Positions 21,954-33,614 are shown, counted from the first letter of the stretch. The stretch is 64,000 bases of DNA from Gymnopus androsaceus JB14 (GCA_009733575.1 ML769690.1:1-64000); one strand, 5' to 3'. The notes: a model not told the origin generated them from the letters alone. Translations and numbers: made by a program.

Positions 21954-24900
21954 TTATGCATCCTCACCCCATTGGGGTAGCTCCCCTACAATGTGTGTAA
22001 ACCTTCCCATCTCGCTCACGTATCGGAATAAGTCGCCGAGGGTCTGTGGTGTTGTTAGCAATGCGGAGTAGGTGAAGTTCCTGGGTCCTATCTTCCTCCT
22101 CAGTTGTTCTCTCGGGGCTCTGTGCGCTGGGCACTCCATGAGGTAGTGGTAGACCATCTCGGGATGGCGTTTGCAGCATGGGCAGGTCGGGGAGTCAGCT
22201 CAGTGTATTGTGTTCAGGTGTTTTTGCAACGGGGCGTGGCCCGTTCGGAGCTGCGTCAGGATCGAAAATAGTTTCCTTGGTAGCCCCCTCGAGAGCTTCC
22301 AATAGGCGCGGCTAGTGGTGGTGGCTGGGGATGGATTGACTTTCTTAAACTTCCTGTATCTCGGTGATCGTTTCCACATCGAGTCATGGGTCTCCTCCAA
22401 GCGTTTACGGAATGTGCGGATGATGGTGGTTTGACTCCTTGGGAGAGCCTTACGTAGTTGGGTTGGGAGCTTGGCTTTCACACTCGAACGCCCTGTGGCT
22501 GCCCTTTTCGCTTCTTGGTCAGCTCTCTCATTCCCTGGGACTCCTGTGTGTCCTGGGAACCAGCAAATACAGACTGCAGCTTCTCGGTAGGAATCGCGAA
22601 AGTCGAGAAGCAGCTCATGAAAGATATTGAGGAGATAGTGAGATGGGCCTGTGGCTGAGGTGTCTGTAGCAATGATGGAAGAGGTGTTGTCAAGCCATAT
22701 GGATAGCTTTCGAATGTGTTCCTGTTGTTGGCGAGCCTGATGGAGAGCAAGACTGAGTCCTACGCACTCCCCTTTGTAGACCTCATGGTCCTGTTCCGAC
22801 CCCAGCCTGAAGCGTAAAACCCCCTTTTCCCTCTCATTCCTGTACAAAACCAAAGCCGCCCCCACACCCCCTTTGTATCCTGAGCCGTCCGAGAAGCACT
22901 GTACATCCGCATCATCCTCCTCGAGCATCTCGTCTGCTTACTCCTTTCCCTCCGCTACCTTGTCTTGAGGTTCGGATCCCAGCTGGACTCAAATCGGACT
23001 GCACTCTTCTTCTCTATGGCTTTTGGCTTCAGGTCGTACGCGCACATGAGGTCATGTAATGATGAAAGGTGCCAGACTCAATACGTGTTTCTAGCAGCAG
23101 TGGCAACTCGTGAGGCGATTGGGTGGGTATTTGGGAGAGTGGTTAGGCGAGTTGCCACCCTGTAGCCTTGTCATTCTACTTCGAGGTCGAGAGGAAGGAG
23201 TGCTGCGTGTATGTTAAGGATATCTGTCGCTGTAGTCAACATTGCCCCGCTGATCAGGATGGCAGCCTGGCGTTGGATGGAGGTGAGTCGCTGGAGCACT
23301 TGGGTCTTCTTTGCCATTTGACCCTTCCGTCGTTTCTGTTGTGGGGTGAGAGTGACATCCGCAGCGTAGAGCATGCGCGGAATGGCTTTGGCCTTGTAGA
23401 GTTGCCGGATATGCTTTCCCGCCATACTGTCCTTCATTCTCGCAAGCCTCCGGAACTGGACTAACCATCCCTGGCCCTTCTTCACCATCACCGAATGCTG
23501 CTCCTTCCACCGTAGTGCCTTATCCATTGCTGTTCCCAAAAACTTTGCGCTATCCTCCGACTTCACCACTATGTCCCCTATCCTGACTCCCGGTCCCTTT
23601 ATCAAAACTGTCTTTGTTCCCCCTTTCTTCTTCTTTCCTAATACTACTGTCTTTCTTCCCCCTATCTCTACCGTGTCCAAAACTGTCTGTTCTCCTCCTT
23701 TCGCCTTCTCCCTTTTTTGAGTAAAATCTACCAATTTGAATTTGTTGATTCTGAACGAGCAGTTGTGTCTGTTCGCCCATTCCAAAATGCCTCCGTCTCT
23801 TGCCATAAGGTCCATCAAACCCTTGTGTGTTTCCTCCACATTATCCCCCACCTTCATTGCAGCTATGTCGTCCATGAATCCAAAACCTACCTCCTTGTTC
23901 TCTCTCCTAAACGCACCCAAGACCCCCACTGCATAGAGGATGTATCCTATCCCTGCAGCCGGGTCACCTTGGTCTTCCCCTCCGACTATCCTTATTGGTT
24001 CCGAAACAAAGTCGTCGAAGGCCATCCTTGTAGTTCAGTTTGCGTATCTCCTTCCCAGCCAATCCACCAACTCGCACGGGATGCCCAGCACTTGTAATTC
24101 GTGGTAGAGCATTTGTAGGTCAATGCTCGGAAATGCTCCCTTGATGTCCATGTAAAGCACCGACACGACTTCTCCATGCTTCCATGCCTCCTTGATGCTG
24201 TCTACCATCATGTGGATGGAGTTGGTGGTATTCCTGCCAGGTTGTGCTCCGAATTGCTGCGAGGGAAGTAGGCCCGGAATCTCAGCTCAGCGCGTGAGTT
24301 CATCCGCTACGCAAGCATTGAGGGCCCTTGTGTGTCCATGGGATAGGACGATTGGGCGGTGTGCACCGGGAATTCTGTAATCCGGTTTTCCAGGCTTTCT
24401 CAGTACCAACATTTCGATTAGAGCCCAGTCGTCCGGATACACACCTAGGGTGAAAGTGGCCCTATAGATTGGACCAAGATGAGGGACAAGGATGCTGCTG
24501 GTGGCCTTGTAAAGGTCGTTTGGGAACGTGCCTGGTCGCGTGGCCTTGCCGTTCTTCATCTTCCTAAAGGCTGCGGTGATTTGTCGATTGGTTGGTGGTT
24601 CGAATTCCCATGCCAGCGGTGGATAGGTGGGAGCTGCGGGCACGTTTGATGAAGTTGGTGGCAGTGGGAAAAAGCGGTTTTGAAAGCTTCAACCTTGCCA
24701 GCATTATCTCATACCACTCTCTCAGTCCCTCCTTCCTTCACCAATAACTCCGGTATCCTAGCCCTGCCCCCATCCTTTGGCCCAGCTTCAACCATCCGTC
24801 CTATTTCCCACATCGAGTTCCCATTGGCTTCAGACAGAAACTCGACCCACTTCTCCGTTTTCACCCTCTTGATCTCTGCCGACATTGTCTGCCGCGCCCT

Positions 24901-25992
24901 CCAATACTGCTCGTGTACTGGGTGGTCTGCCTGGACTCTCTTCCTGAACGCTTTTCCCGACAGGCTGTCTCGGATCCTTCTCATCTTCTTCAACTCGTCT
25001 GTCCACCATCGCCGTTGCATTGGGCTAGGCTTTATTAAAGGTACTTCCTCTTTTATCACCTCCTCGATTGCCCCGTCTAACTCCTTCAGCCTTGTCCAGA
25101 ATTTCTCCTCGTTCTCAATCTCTTTTGGTGACGCCACCATTCTTAATCTACCCTCCAGCTTCTCCCTGAAGCTATCCCAGTCCACTCTCTTCCAATCTCT
25201 TCTCTCTTGCTGGTCCACCAGCTCTACCCCTACATCAATTATCATCTCTATTGGAAAGTGGTCTGTGTTGGTCGGCTGTCGATGTGGAATCGCGTCGCAT
25301 TTGATAATGCGTTCGAGAATTTGCTTCGTTCAGAATACATTGTCGACTTGGGTGTAATTCCTCGTGGCAAAGGATTTGAGGGTTGGGATGGACTCCGGGA
25401 GCGCCATAAAGAGTCCTTGTTCAGCAATTGCTGCAAGGAGGCGCTGTGCGGCGTCCAGGTTCCGTGCGGTGAACAGGTGGTGGTTTCGTGGTTTGTCCCA
25501 CATTGGGTGGTGGCAGTTGAAATCTCCCAGCCATACTGTATTAAGCGGTCGTCGAGGTACGTTCCTTGCCTCATCCGTGTTGTTCCACTTTCTAATGCTG
25601 TTTACAGCCTCATCGTTGTCGCCATCGCTATAAATATTGAAGAGCCGTATAGTCCCAAAATCCCCTTCCATCTGGATTGCTGTTACGTCGGGGTTATCTA
25701 TCGGTATCTGGGTCCAGCTCCCTGTGGGTATCTGTGCGCTGATCATCAAGACCAAGCGCGTGCACTTCTCCCTGAAGTCTCTAAAATGATTAGTTGGGTA
25801 TATCGTTGTATAGTGGAAAAGTGCTCTGGTCATGCCCTGGAAGTCGATCCACGGCTCCTGAAACGCTATAATGTGGGAGTGGCCCTGATTGCCGTGAAGG
25901 AAGTCATGCATGCTGGTATCGGACTTGCAGGTATTAATCTGGGTGATGGTGAGCCTTGTGTCATTCTGTTCTCGTCTACTGTTGTGACTCAT
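21954..25992 (-). pseudogene. LINE ORF2: endonuclease, reverse transcriptase, RNase H
   Basis: The start ATG (25992-25990) overlaps the ORF1 stop as ATGA. Endonuclease region: ITQINTCKSDTS, IIAFQEPWI, WLGDFNCHHPMWD and QVDNVF, giving the Asn, Glu, Asp and His residues of the APE-type fold. Reverse transcriptase region: KMKNGKATRPGTFPNDL, QFGAQPGRNT, VLYMDIKGAFPSID, GGEDQGDPAAG and the catalytic box GFMDDIAAM. RNase H region: CFSDGSG, GECVGLSLAL, WLDNTSS and WFPGHTGVPGNERADQE, so the D-E-D-D set is complete. A last CCHC-like motif (CPCCKRHPEMVYHYLMECP) lies near 22.15 kb. The reading frame is broken by several stops and shifts (for example near 24709, 24287, 24046 and 22200), so the copy cannot make ORF2 protein. 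Confidence 0.85.
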
Positions 25993-28435
25993 TGGGATCT
26001 ACACTGCAAGGCTCCTTCCTCGTAATCAGCCCAACCTCCACTTTGTTGCTCTGGGATGTCTGGAGATTGACCGCGGTATTGAGAACAGCTGCGGTTTGGT
26101 CCTTTGGGCTGTGCACTCCAGCAGTAACTGTCGATTGTGTGCGGTCTAGCATCAGCTCTATTTGTCAATTGGGTCTGCAATTGGACCTGGGGTTGGGATG
26201 TAAAGGTTGTTCCCCCGCCTTCGCCATGAGCTCCGCCCGCCAGTTTCCCTTTTCTACCACCCTCTGCTACAAAATTCATCCGTTTGTTATACCCCCTTTG
26301 CACCTTAACTCGCCAATCCTTGTTGTAGTCACCGGAGGAGGCATTATCCCTGATCCAGGTGTCCGGGTGGTTCGTTACGAAAAGCCTGTATCCTGCTCCG
26401 GGGTGTCGTCGGGCTCTTTCTTGTATCTTGCGGATGAGTGTCGGGCACCTCCTGTCTGCCGGGGTGTGGCCATGCTGCTTGCAGACAGTGCAGAAGAATC
26501 TGTCGCTCATTGCCAGGCATTCGCTGGTTCGGTGGTCCTCCCCGCATCTACCGCAGACATCCCTTTCCGACTTGAACTCCTTAGCTATGTGTCCATACAG
26601 CTGGCACTTCATGCAGCGCTGTGGATCCTTCTGGTCATGATACCCATACACCCATTTTCCTCCTATCGACAGACCGTACTGGATTGCCTGATTCACTGCC
26701 TCCCTGGTCTTGAAGGAGATGATGGCATGGGCTGTCTTCTGGTGAGTTTTCCTTTTCTCCTCCTTCTTCACCCATCCGATTTCTGCAATGGTCCCGTTCT
26801 CAAGCTCGCTGCTGACCTCGACTCTCGTGTAGGTTTCTGAGCCGATAGGCACATCAACTGGAACGAATCTGGCAAGAACGCTGTACAAGCTGGGACGCGC
26901 TGTTACCGGAGCTCCCCACCACTTGCAGAAACGCTTCAGTCTGTCCCCTTGCTTTAGCCATTGCATTTTGTCAGTTGTCCGCATCACACATATCACTCCC
27001 CTTCCTCGTATCTTCTGCACTGCCACTACCTGGGATGTGCCCTTTGTCTCTCCTTCAGCTTCGAGCAGCATATCCAGAGCGTGCGTTGCCTTCTGGAGCA
27101 GTACTGGCTCCGTCATGTCAATGTCTGTCTCATCCTCCGACCTTAGAACAAATTTCCTGTCATTCATCTGTCCGGCTCTTATAGCCGCGGTGTGTTGTGG
27201 CCGCTGGAGTTGGTGTGCTATATCACTCACCCCCACCCCTGCCATCTGAGCGTATGTCGGTTGGGTTGGGATTTCACCTGGTTTGGTGGGCTGGGCATTG
27301 GCAAGACCCATTTTGAACGTGATAGGGTCAAAAGTGTTTGTTTTGTCCTCCAAGTTTGCAAATTTTTCTGTTAACGTCTCAAGTCTCGTGGATGCATTTC
27401 TGAGTTCTGTAGTTGCCTCATTGACCCAGTCCTTTGTTCCGCCTATCTTCTCCTCTACCTTCTCCACTATTTCCTTCACCAATTTGGCAGTGATAGCTGG
27501 TTGGCCCACTGCCAATTCAGGAGTTTTGCCATCACCTGCACAGTCTCCCATGCCTTTTTCCTTTCGGGCAGGTTCAATGGCGCTAGTGGTATCTGCTTGT
27601 TTGCCAGTTTGAGCAGGTGGTTTGGGAAAGCCTGAAAGTAGTCCTCTCCCTCTGCCATTGTTCTCTGTACTCAGGGTCACATAAAGTGACGGTCCCAGTT
27701 TTGTTTTCACCATATCACCAGAATAAGTAAATATTTTCTCATGGTCCCAGTGGTAGAATTAACAACTCGATGTCTAAAAATCTTTTGACCATACTTACTA
27801 GCTACTCCCGTGAGAATCCTGTTCTATATTAGGGAAAAAGTGGGGATTTTTAGCATAGAATATGAAAAAACTGGTTTTTAGAGATGGGAGGTCATCACCA
27901 TTGGAAAGAGCAGCATCGAAAATGGGGGATACACTTTACCCCACAAGATTTCAATGAAAATTGAGTGAGATATTGGAGGAGCAAACTGGGCACTTACCTG
28001 CATTTTCAGCGGGCCGCCTGCCAGATGCCCCGGTAAGTGCCCACTTTTGTGCTCAAATATCTTGCTCAATTTTCATTGAAATCATACGGGGTAAAATGTA
28101 TCCCCCATTTTTGATGCTGCTCTTTCCAATGGTGATGACCTCCCATCTCTAAAAAAAAGTTTTTCCATATTCTATACTAAAAATCCCCACTTTTTCCCTA
28201 ATATAGAACAAGATTCTCACGGGAGTAGCTAGTAACTATGGTCAAAAAATTCTTGGACATTGAGTTGTTAATTCTACCACTGGGACCATGAGAAAATATT
28301 TATATGTTCTGGTGATATGGTGAAAACAAAACTGGGAGCATCACTTTATGTGACCCCGAGTAGCAGCATTCTCTTTTCCAATTCAGTCTTTTCCTGGTCA
28401 GTTATCTGCTTTGTACTTGATCTTGTGGTCGACAT
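25989..28435 (-). pseudogene. LINE ORF1, nucleic-acid-binding gag-like protein, split by a palindromic MITE
   Basis: The original start appears to be ATG 28435-28433 (MSTTRSSTKQITDQEK), just outside the 691-bp palindrome. Across the empty TA site the frame continues as QRTMAEGEDYFQAFPNHL; a later one-base shift (near 27.5 kb) joins it to the long open frame ending at 25989. That frame contains a coiled-coil segment (IVEKVEEKIGGTKDW) and a cluster of CCHC-type knuckles (CGRCGEDHRTSEC, CTVCKQHGHTPADRRC, and one with the last Cys replaced in CMKCQLYGHIAKEF). An ATG inside the palindrome at 27713 also leads into this frame by chance. The known role of such proteins is to bind the element RNA. Confidence 0.75.
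27670..28360. mobile_element. 691-bp near-perfect palindromic fold-back MITE, TA-flanked
   Basis: The two halves are reverse complements of each other with only scattered mismatches. The outer ends are CTCAGGGTCACATAAAGTGA and its complement; the centre lies near 28015. It is flanked by TA at 27668-27669 and 28361-28362. The ends plus the TA target suit a Stowaway-like Tc1/mariner derivative. It interrupts ORF1 of the LINE: joining the flanks at one TA restores reading frame across the site, so the insertion is later than the LINE. Confidence 0.85.
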
Positions 28436-28589
28436 GTTGGCGTCTGTGGTGTTTTAAGTTTATAGAATGATTCTATCTACTTCTACAATCTGAATACTGG
28501 AGCCCCGAGGCTTCTTTTGCGCCCAACAGCCCTTTTTTGAACTGTGGGAAAAATTGAAGTGGTGACTGTATTAGATCAAGAAGCGTCCC

Positions 28590-28601
28590 ACTCAGTACTA
28601 T
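28590..28601. repeat. target-site duplication of the LINE, right copy
   Basis: ACTCAGTACTAT directly after the 5' end of the LINE, identical to 21608-21619. Confidence 0.85.
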
Positions 28602-28719
28602 AACTTGCTACCTAGTGCTTATATCATTGTAACGAGTATCAGAATATATTCAGCATGAGTATATACATTGAGCAGTCAAAAAGTGTAGGAAAAGCATAGG
28701 TAAAATTGCATTGGTACAA

Positions 28720-29851
28720 TTAGAAAGAGGTGCAGAACTCATGGATCTGCCTCACAAGTCCGTTGGCCTTGAACTCGTTAAATTTCACCCAAGCCCCACC
28801 AATGTCACCTATAAACCTATATGCAACACCACCGCGGAATTGTAAAGTGTTCATGATGAGGCTCTTACGGCTATCGCAGGCCATCGGCTTCACCCCCTCT
28901 ACAACAATAAAGCACTCATCTTCGCTTGACTCTTGCTTGGCAAGAAGCACAGGGATTTTGGAAGTACAAAACTCATTGTAAAATAACTCTGCAAGAGCTC
29001 GAGTAGTAAATGAATGAACAATGTGATGGTGCACGTTGTGGTCGTGAGAAATCCTTTGCTCCCTGCACACCCTTTTGAGTCGACCTAGTTAGATCAGTAT
29101 GGGATTGAAGATGGAGAAAAACAACAAAGTGCTTACCAGGCATAGAAAACCCCATGAATGCCTGCTTTTCCATGATATACGACATAAGCTGGGTATTTAC
29201 TCCCTGGGTAGACGGGGTCCGAACATTCAGTCTGTGTGAGCGTAGTACCTCTTGGGGGACAGCTGAGCAAAGGGCTAACCACAGCCGCGTGATAAGTTGG
29301 GGTAGCAGGAGGTGAGGTGACAATTGCTCGTTGGCGGCTTGGCGTAGCAGGAGGTGAGTTGATGGGAGAGGCATGGGTCGGAGTTTTTGCCCTAGTGAGC
29401 AAGATCTTGCGGAGCTCAGCTAACAATACATGAGTATGTTGGTTTAAAAAATGCAGAAAATGCCTACCTGCACTGACATTCATGCGTTGAAGCATGTCGC
29501 TCACCTCCTCAACATCGCCGTTGACTTTCCGAGTGAGAGAGCTGAGATTCTCCTCAGCTTCCTGCCTAGCCTTCTCATTTTTTAGAAGAGCTTTGGTATC
29601 ACAAGACGTTAATACCATTCATATGATATGCAGGTAGAAAGGAACTTACTCTGTTGCTTCGCAGTAACCTTGTCAGCCTCAGCCATGGCTTGTTCAATGA
29701 GTCTCAAGCGGGACTGGGAAGTGGGAGACCTTGGGGCTTCAGAAAAACAAGTAAAAATTAGCATGGGTAGTTCGGATAGGAATGACTTACAGTTCATAGA
29801 TGATAGAGAGGAATAAAGAGAGATGAACCTCACGTGAACTATTTTGGTCAC
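28720..29851 (-). CDS. coiled-coil protein with RNase H1 N-terminal-like C-terminal region
   Basis: Read right to left through several exons separated by introns of roughly 55-70 nt. An early exon gives SRLRLIEQAMAEADKVTAKQ and the next LLKNEKARQEAEENLSSL, both strongly helical and likely coiled coil. A Pro/Thr/Ser-rich exon (SPPATPTYHAAVVSP) then leads to YPAYVVYHGKAGIHGVFYAW, continued after an intron by HHHIVHSFTTRALAELFYNEF. That pattern (aromatic, VY-x-G-x-xG-V-F-x-W, then a short helix) resembles the small RNase H1 N-terminal/viroplasmin fold, which binds double-stranded RNA or RNA-DNA hybrids. The C-terminal part after it is unassigned. It ends at 28720 just inside the LINE junction and belongs to the KDZ unit by position. 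Start not fixed. Function uncertain. Confidence 0.5.
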
Positions 29852-29973
29852 ACATTATCAAATCGCTCACCGTTTACTTATCCTTTTGACGCAAACTAAG
29901 TATGCAGCAAAATAATTGTACTGGGCTTTGAGAAGAATTTTATGGCCAAGTTCATCCTTTTAATAGCCAGCCA

Positions 29974-32900
29974 ATGGATCACGGTCATGCTCAGGCCGTT
30001 GAATATATTTGCCCACAGGCAACTGAATACAGTGGTAATTTTGGAAATCAATTCCATTCAATGGGTACGTCCGTATCCTCATATTTAATTCATCTGAATT
30101 CAATTCAATTCTTAAAGGACATTCACATTCAAATGCCTCCAATAGTATATCGAATCTTCAGCTTCAACATCCTAGACCAACAGGTATGCCTTCAACATTG
30201 CAGAATAAATAAGACTTTGACACCTTTTCAGGCTACTTGACATACCCAGAATCATCTCCTGCGTATGAACGGTCACACTCAATTGGTAGGCTGCAGTCAT
30301 TTTATTCTTAAATGATCTATAGATTTAAACAAGCTACAGGTGCTCAGTATACGGGCGTTCCAGCTGGTAATTTCACGCGTCCCTCATCTTCTCTCTCTCG
30401 AAATGCTCTGCAATCCCCATATACTAACTCGCCTCAATCAGCAGTTTCTGCTAACGGGGTAAATCTGAACCACCAAGGCAGGCATCCGTTGCCCTTCATG
30501 GGTTATCAGTCTCCTGTTTTTTCTCCGGCTCATTCCTCCACTCCTTCTCGGCCATCTTCTCAACCTCCAGAGAGAGGATTGATGCTTCTTCCCTCCGCAG
30601 CTCAGAATGTACCTCCCCAGAGCCCAGCAGTACTCTCTCAACTGAAGACTCATGCATCGATGGTGAGGTGTTCCGAGAACAACCAACAACGCCTGCCCAT
30701 CTATGTGCCATTTAATCCAACCTATGTGGTTGATGCTAGGGGTTTAATGGAGGAGGAGGTACAGGCCAAGGCTCAGGCGTCATTTCAATGGGCTCAAGAT
30801 GAAAAAGAGCAATCTCAACCTATGGATTCCTCATTTCTTCATCGAAACGCACCACCATCTATGTCTAATCAAGGTATGGCTGCCGTTTCATCTCTACTTA
30901 GCAGGCCTGTTCCTCCACAATCAACTCTGCAAAACTTCCAGCTTGAACTTCTACCTCTCAGACTTCCCTCTATACAGCAACAACCTCAGTGTCAGGTTAG
31001 TCCCGCTCCTGTCGAGGAGCCCGCTCGCATCCATGCAATGAGTGGGCGGTCTTCTCCTGATCAGGTTACTCCTGGGCCAACTCGTATCTACAGAGGGTCT
31101 TCTCATCAGGCTACTCCCGGTCCAACTCGCATCTACGGAGAGTCTTCTCCGTCAGCCTCCGTGCCACCATCTCCTTCAGCTACTCACATTGCTCCATATG
31201 GCAGAGATGTGTCTGGGGCCAAGCAGGGTGGCTCAAGTGAACAGGTGCCGGTTGTTCAACCTAAAATGGGCACAGGAGAATGCCAGGTCAAAGTTTGCAC
31301 CAACGATACAGCTTTTAGCAACACTATACGCGCACTCACTGAACATATCAACAATGAGGTGAAGAGGATTGCTGCAGAGCATAAGAAGTCCCTTCTCACC
31401 GTCAAAAAGCTTATGGGAGTACATCAAAGGTTTAGAGAAAAGAAATCCGCCAGCCTTTACAATGCTGTAATCCACAAAAAAGCGCAAGAGCTTCATCATA
31501 AGTATTTTATTCATCAACTATTTATCTATTTAGCTAATAGCATAACAGTGCAAGGGAAATGTCTTGGACCTCGTTTAGCAGATTGACACAAAGCTGTAGT
31601 GGACAATGAAGACCTACAGGAGATCCTTCAAAACCCGGACAGCGAGGAGGCTAAGGAGGCCTTGGATGATCTTAGGGAGTATCAGGAGGCAAAATTCAAG
31701 GGCGCTCGAGCTAGCGCCAAAGCAAATGATAACGATATCATAAAGACATGGGGCAAAATTGCCACTACTGTAAGATGACAATCTCATATCCATGAGCTGC
31801 ATTCTGACAATGATTTTACAGGCTCAAAATCTATCTCACCAGACCAGCGCCGCAACATTTGGTTTTGTGTGCAGCTCGAAAGCAGGGCAGAATGTTACTC
31901 GACAATTCGTCGGTAGTGGGCCCATTGAAGCCTTCCTAATGGCCAAGTTTGGTATGACAGGCGCTGAACTCATTGAGTCAGCTGAATCCTACCTCATTTA
32001 CACCTCAGCTGGACGGACGGCGACTGGATTGGGTGTAAAGAAGATGCGAAGGGAGATTGTAAAGATTATAAGGTAGAGAGCATCCAAGCTCCAGCAAGGT
32101 CAGCTGACTTTGTCACATGGCTGTCACATACCTATATATGGTGAAAATCACCTCGAAAATAGAATGAACATTATTCCACTCATCATGAAGCTAATTCCTT
32201 CCATTCAACACTTTATATACTGTATAAATGTCTGAAAAATAAACTGGCAGTAATTTGGATAAAATCTGAGAGAGGAGTTATCAGTTTAGCGTAAGAAGCA
32301 CTGTTTGGGTAACTCTTCAATCAAAATTACATATGTGCTCAAAGTCTTGGGTGATACACCCTTTTAAGTACATTTTCCAGGGTTGAATGAAGCAGATTTG
32401 TGAGGCAGTACCTACTTGTTTTTTGAGAGAATTATCTATGGAATTTCACCATATTAAGGAGTCACATGGAGGTCAGCTGACCTTGCTTGAGCTTGGATGC
32501 TCTCTACCTTATTGGAAGGCCTTCGTAAGTCCTTGCTTAGTACCTATGCTTGCTCTCATATACTAATGGCTACATTCCTGTAGGTGAATTATCAAAGAAC
32601 AAAAAGCTAGGCATGGAGTATGACCACTACGAGGTCCTCATTGTCAAAGAGTATGGGGTCAAGCTAATGGGGTGGCCCGATGCTGTCAACTTCTCTAGCC
32701 CTTACAACCTCAATGCCTCCAAGGTCATCAAGCTTTACCATGCAGTCCACAGCAAAGAATGCCGGTGGAAAAAGCTGGATGGGCGAGAGCTCCATGCTGT
32801 CAAGAGAGATATCGACGCGCCCATCAAAAGTGGAGATTTAGCGATACCGGAGCGACAGTGTCAAGGGGGGAAGCAACGATTAGCGGAGGATGAGGATGGC

Positions 32901-33443
32901 AAAAGTGAAAGGAAGAGGCGCTGGAAGAGCAGCAGCAAGTCAACGCGGAGCTCCAGCAAAGGGAAAGAGAGAGATTTGGATAAACGGGTTTATGGTAAAG
33001 GGAAGGGGAATGAGTCAGAAGGTTGGAAAGAGAGGAGGAAGCGAGTCGGGAAGAAGGTGGCCACTGAAAGCAACGTTGAGGTTGGTAGCGAGCTTGAGGG
33101 GCCGGTTCAACGTCGAGAGGAGATGGCAGAGGCAGGAAAAGGGAAGCAGCGCCCATGGCCAAGGCTTATACACAAGCCTTCCGGCATTCAGGTTGTTGGA
33201 AGGACAATACTGAGCGTTGATGAGGGGGAGGGGAATGATGACGATGGGAAGGGACAGGATGATGATGATGATGATGATGAGGACCAGCTGGATGATGATG
33301 ATGAGGAGGGTGAGGACGAGTTGTCTGACAGTATCAACCTTTCCGAGATTGACCACAGGGATGACTACCTCGATGACAACTTTGATTTGTTGGGTGCTGA
33401 GGGTGCCGATGAACCGGATGATGAATCGGATGACTGGCTTTAG
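29974..33443 (+). pseudogene. large uncharacterised fungal-family protein, exon split by a MITE
   Basis: ATG 29974 opens small exons with good GT-AG borders, then a long exon (from about 30340) of a Pro/Ser/Gln-rich, probably disordered region with a tandem segment (GPTRIYRGSSHQ/GPTRIYGESSPS). The conserved part starts near 31290: a helical segment (RFREKKSASLYNAVIHKK), an acidic helix (LQEILQNPDSEEAKEALDDL), FGFVCSSKAGQ, GSGPIEAFLMAKFGM, and after the MITE MEYDHYEVLIVKEYGVKLMG and CRWKKLDGRELH. The C-terminus is Lys/Arg-rich, then strongly Asp/Glu-rich. I recognise this arrangement as a recurrent uncharacterised family in mushrooms; no enzymatic motif is visible. TGA at 31584-31586 interrupts the frame, and the 439-bp MITE lies in an exon. 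Last gene of the KDZ unit, reading towards its right end. Confidence 0.6.
32071..32509. mobile_element. 439-bp MITE with about 38-bp inverted ends, TA-flanked, inside an exon
   Basis: The left end AGGTAGAGAGCATCCAAGCT continues as 'ccagcaaggtcagctgac'; the right end is its complement with an indel. TA lies at 32069-32070 and 32510-32511. The interior is AT-rich and non-coding. Deleting the element and one TA joins GTAAAGATTATA to TTGGAAGGCCTTCGT, restoring an open frame VKIILEGLR that runs into a canonical intron donor (gtaagt). Confidence 0.85.
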
Positions 33444-33614
33444 TTGTGGTAATACTGTAGTGTAGCTTCTTGTAAATTCAGACTTATTCTTGCTTGTAAC
33501 CAGTAATATATACTCCCTTTAATACAATGACTCCGATGAGCTCTAATGTGACTGGAACTGAGTAGTACACATGAATATTGTTAAGATACATGGTATAGAA
33601 TACTCCCTGAGGAC

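Larger units (their letters stand above)
21620..28589 (-). mobile_element. LINE retrotransposon (Tad1-like layout), with poly(A) tail and 12-bp target duplication
   Basis: A minus-strand element of about 7.0 kb (about 6.3 kb without the palindromic insert at 27670-28360). Order: ORF1 with zinc knuckles, ORF2 with AP-type endonuclease, reverse transcriptase, RNase H and a C-terminal CCHC-like motif, 3' UTR with a GA-microsatellite (about 21858-21900), and a poly(A) tail seen as T-runs at 21618-21640. It is bounded by ACTCAGTACTAT at 21608-21619 and 28590-28601. The presence of an RNase H domain behind the RT and two ORFs fits the Tad1/I-like groups of fungal LINEs. The insertion sits between the small basic gene and the coiled-coil gene of the KDZ unit, so it is younger than that unit. 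Confidence 0.9.

Noticed and set aside
22439..27612. Long plus-strand open frames opposite the LINE (for example 25207-26025 and 25956-26840)
   Set aside because: Antisense shadows of ORF1 and ORF2, which carry all recognisable domains on the minus strand.
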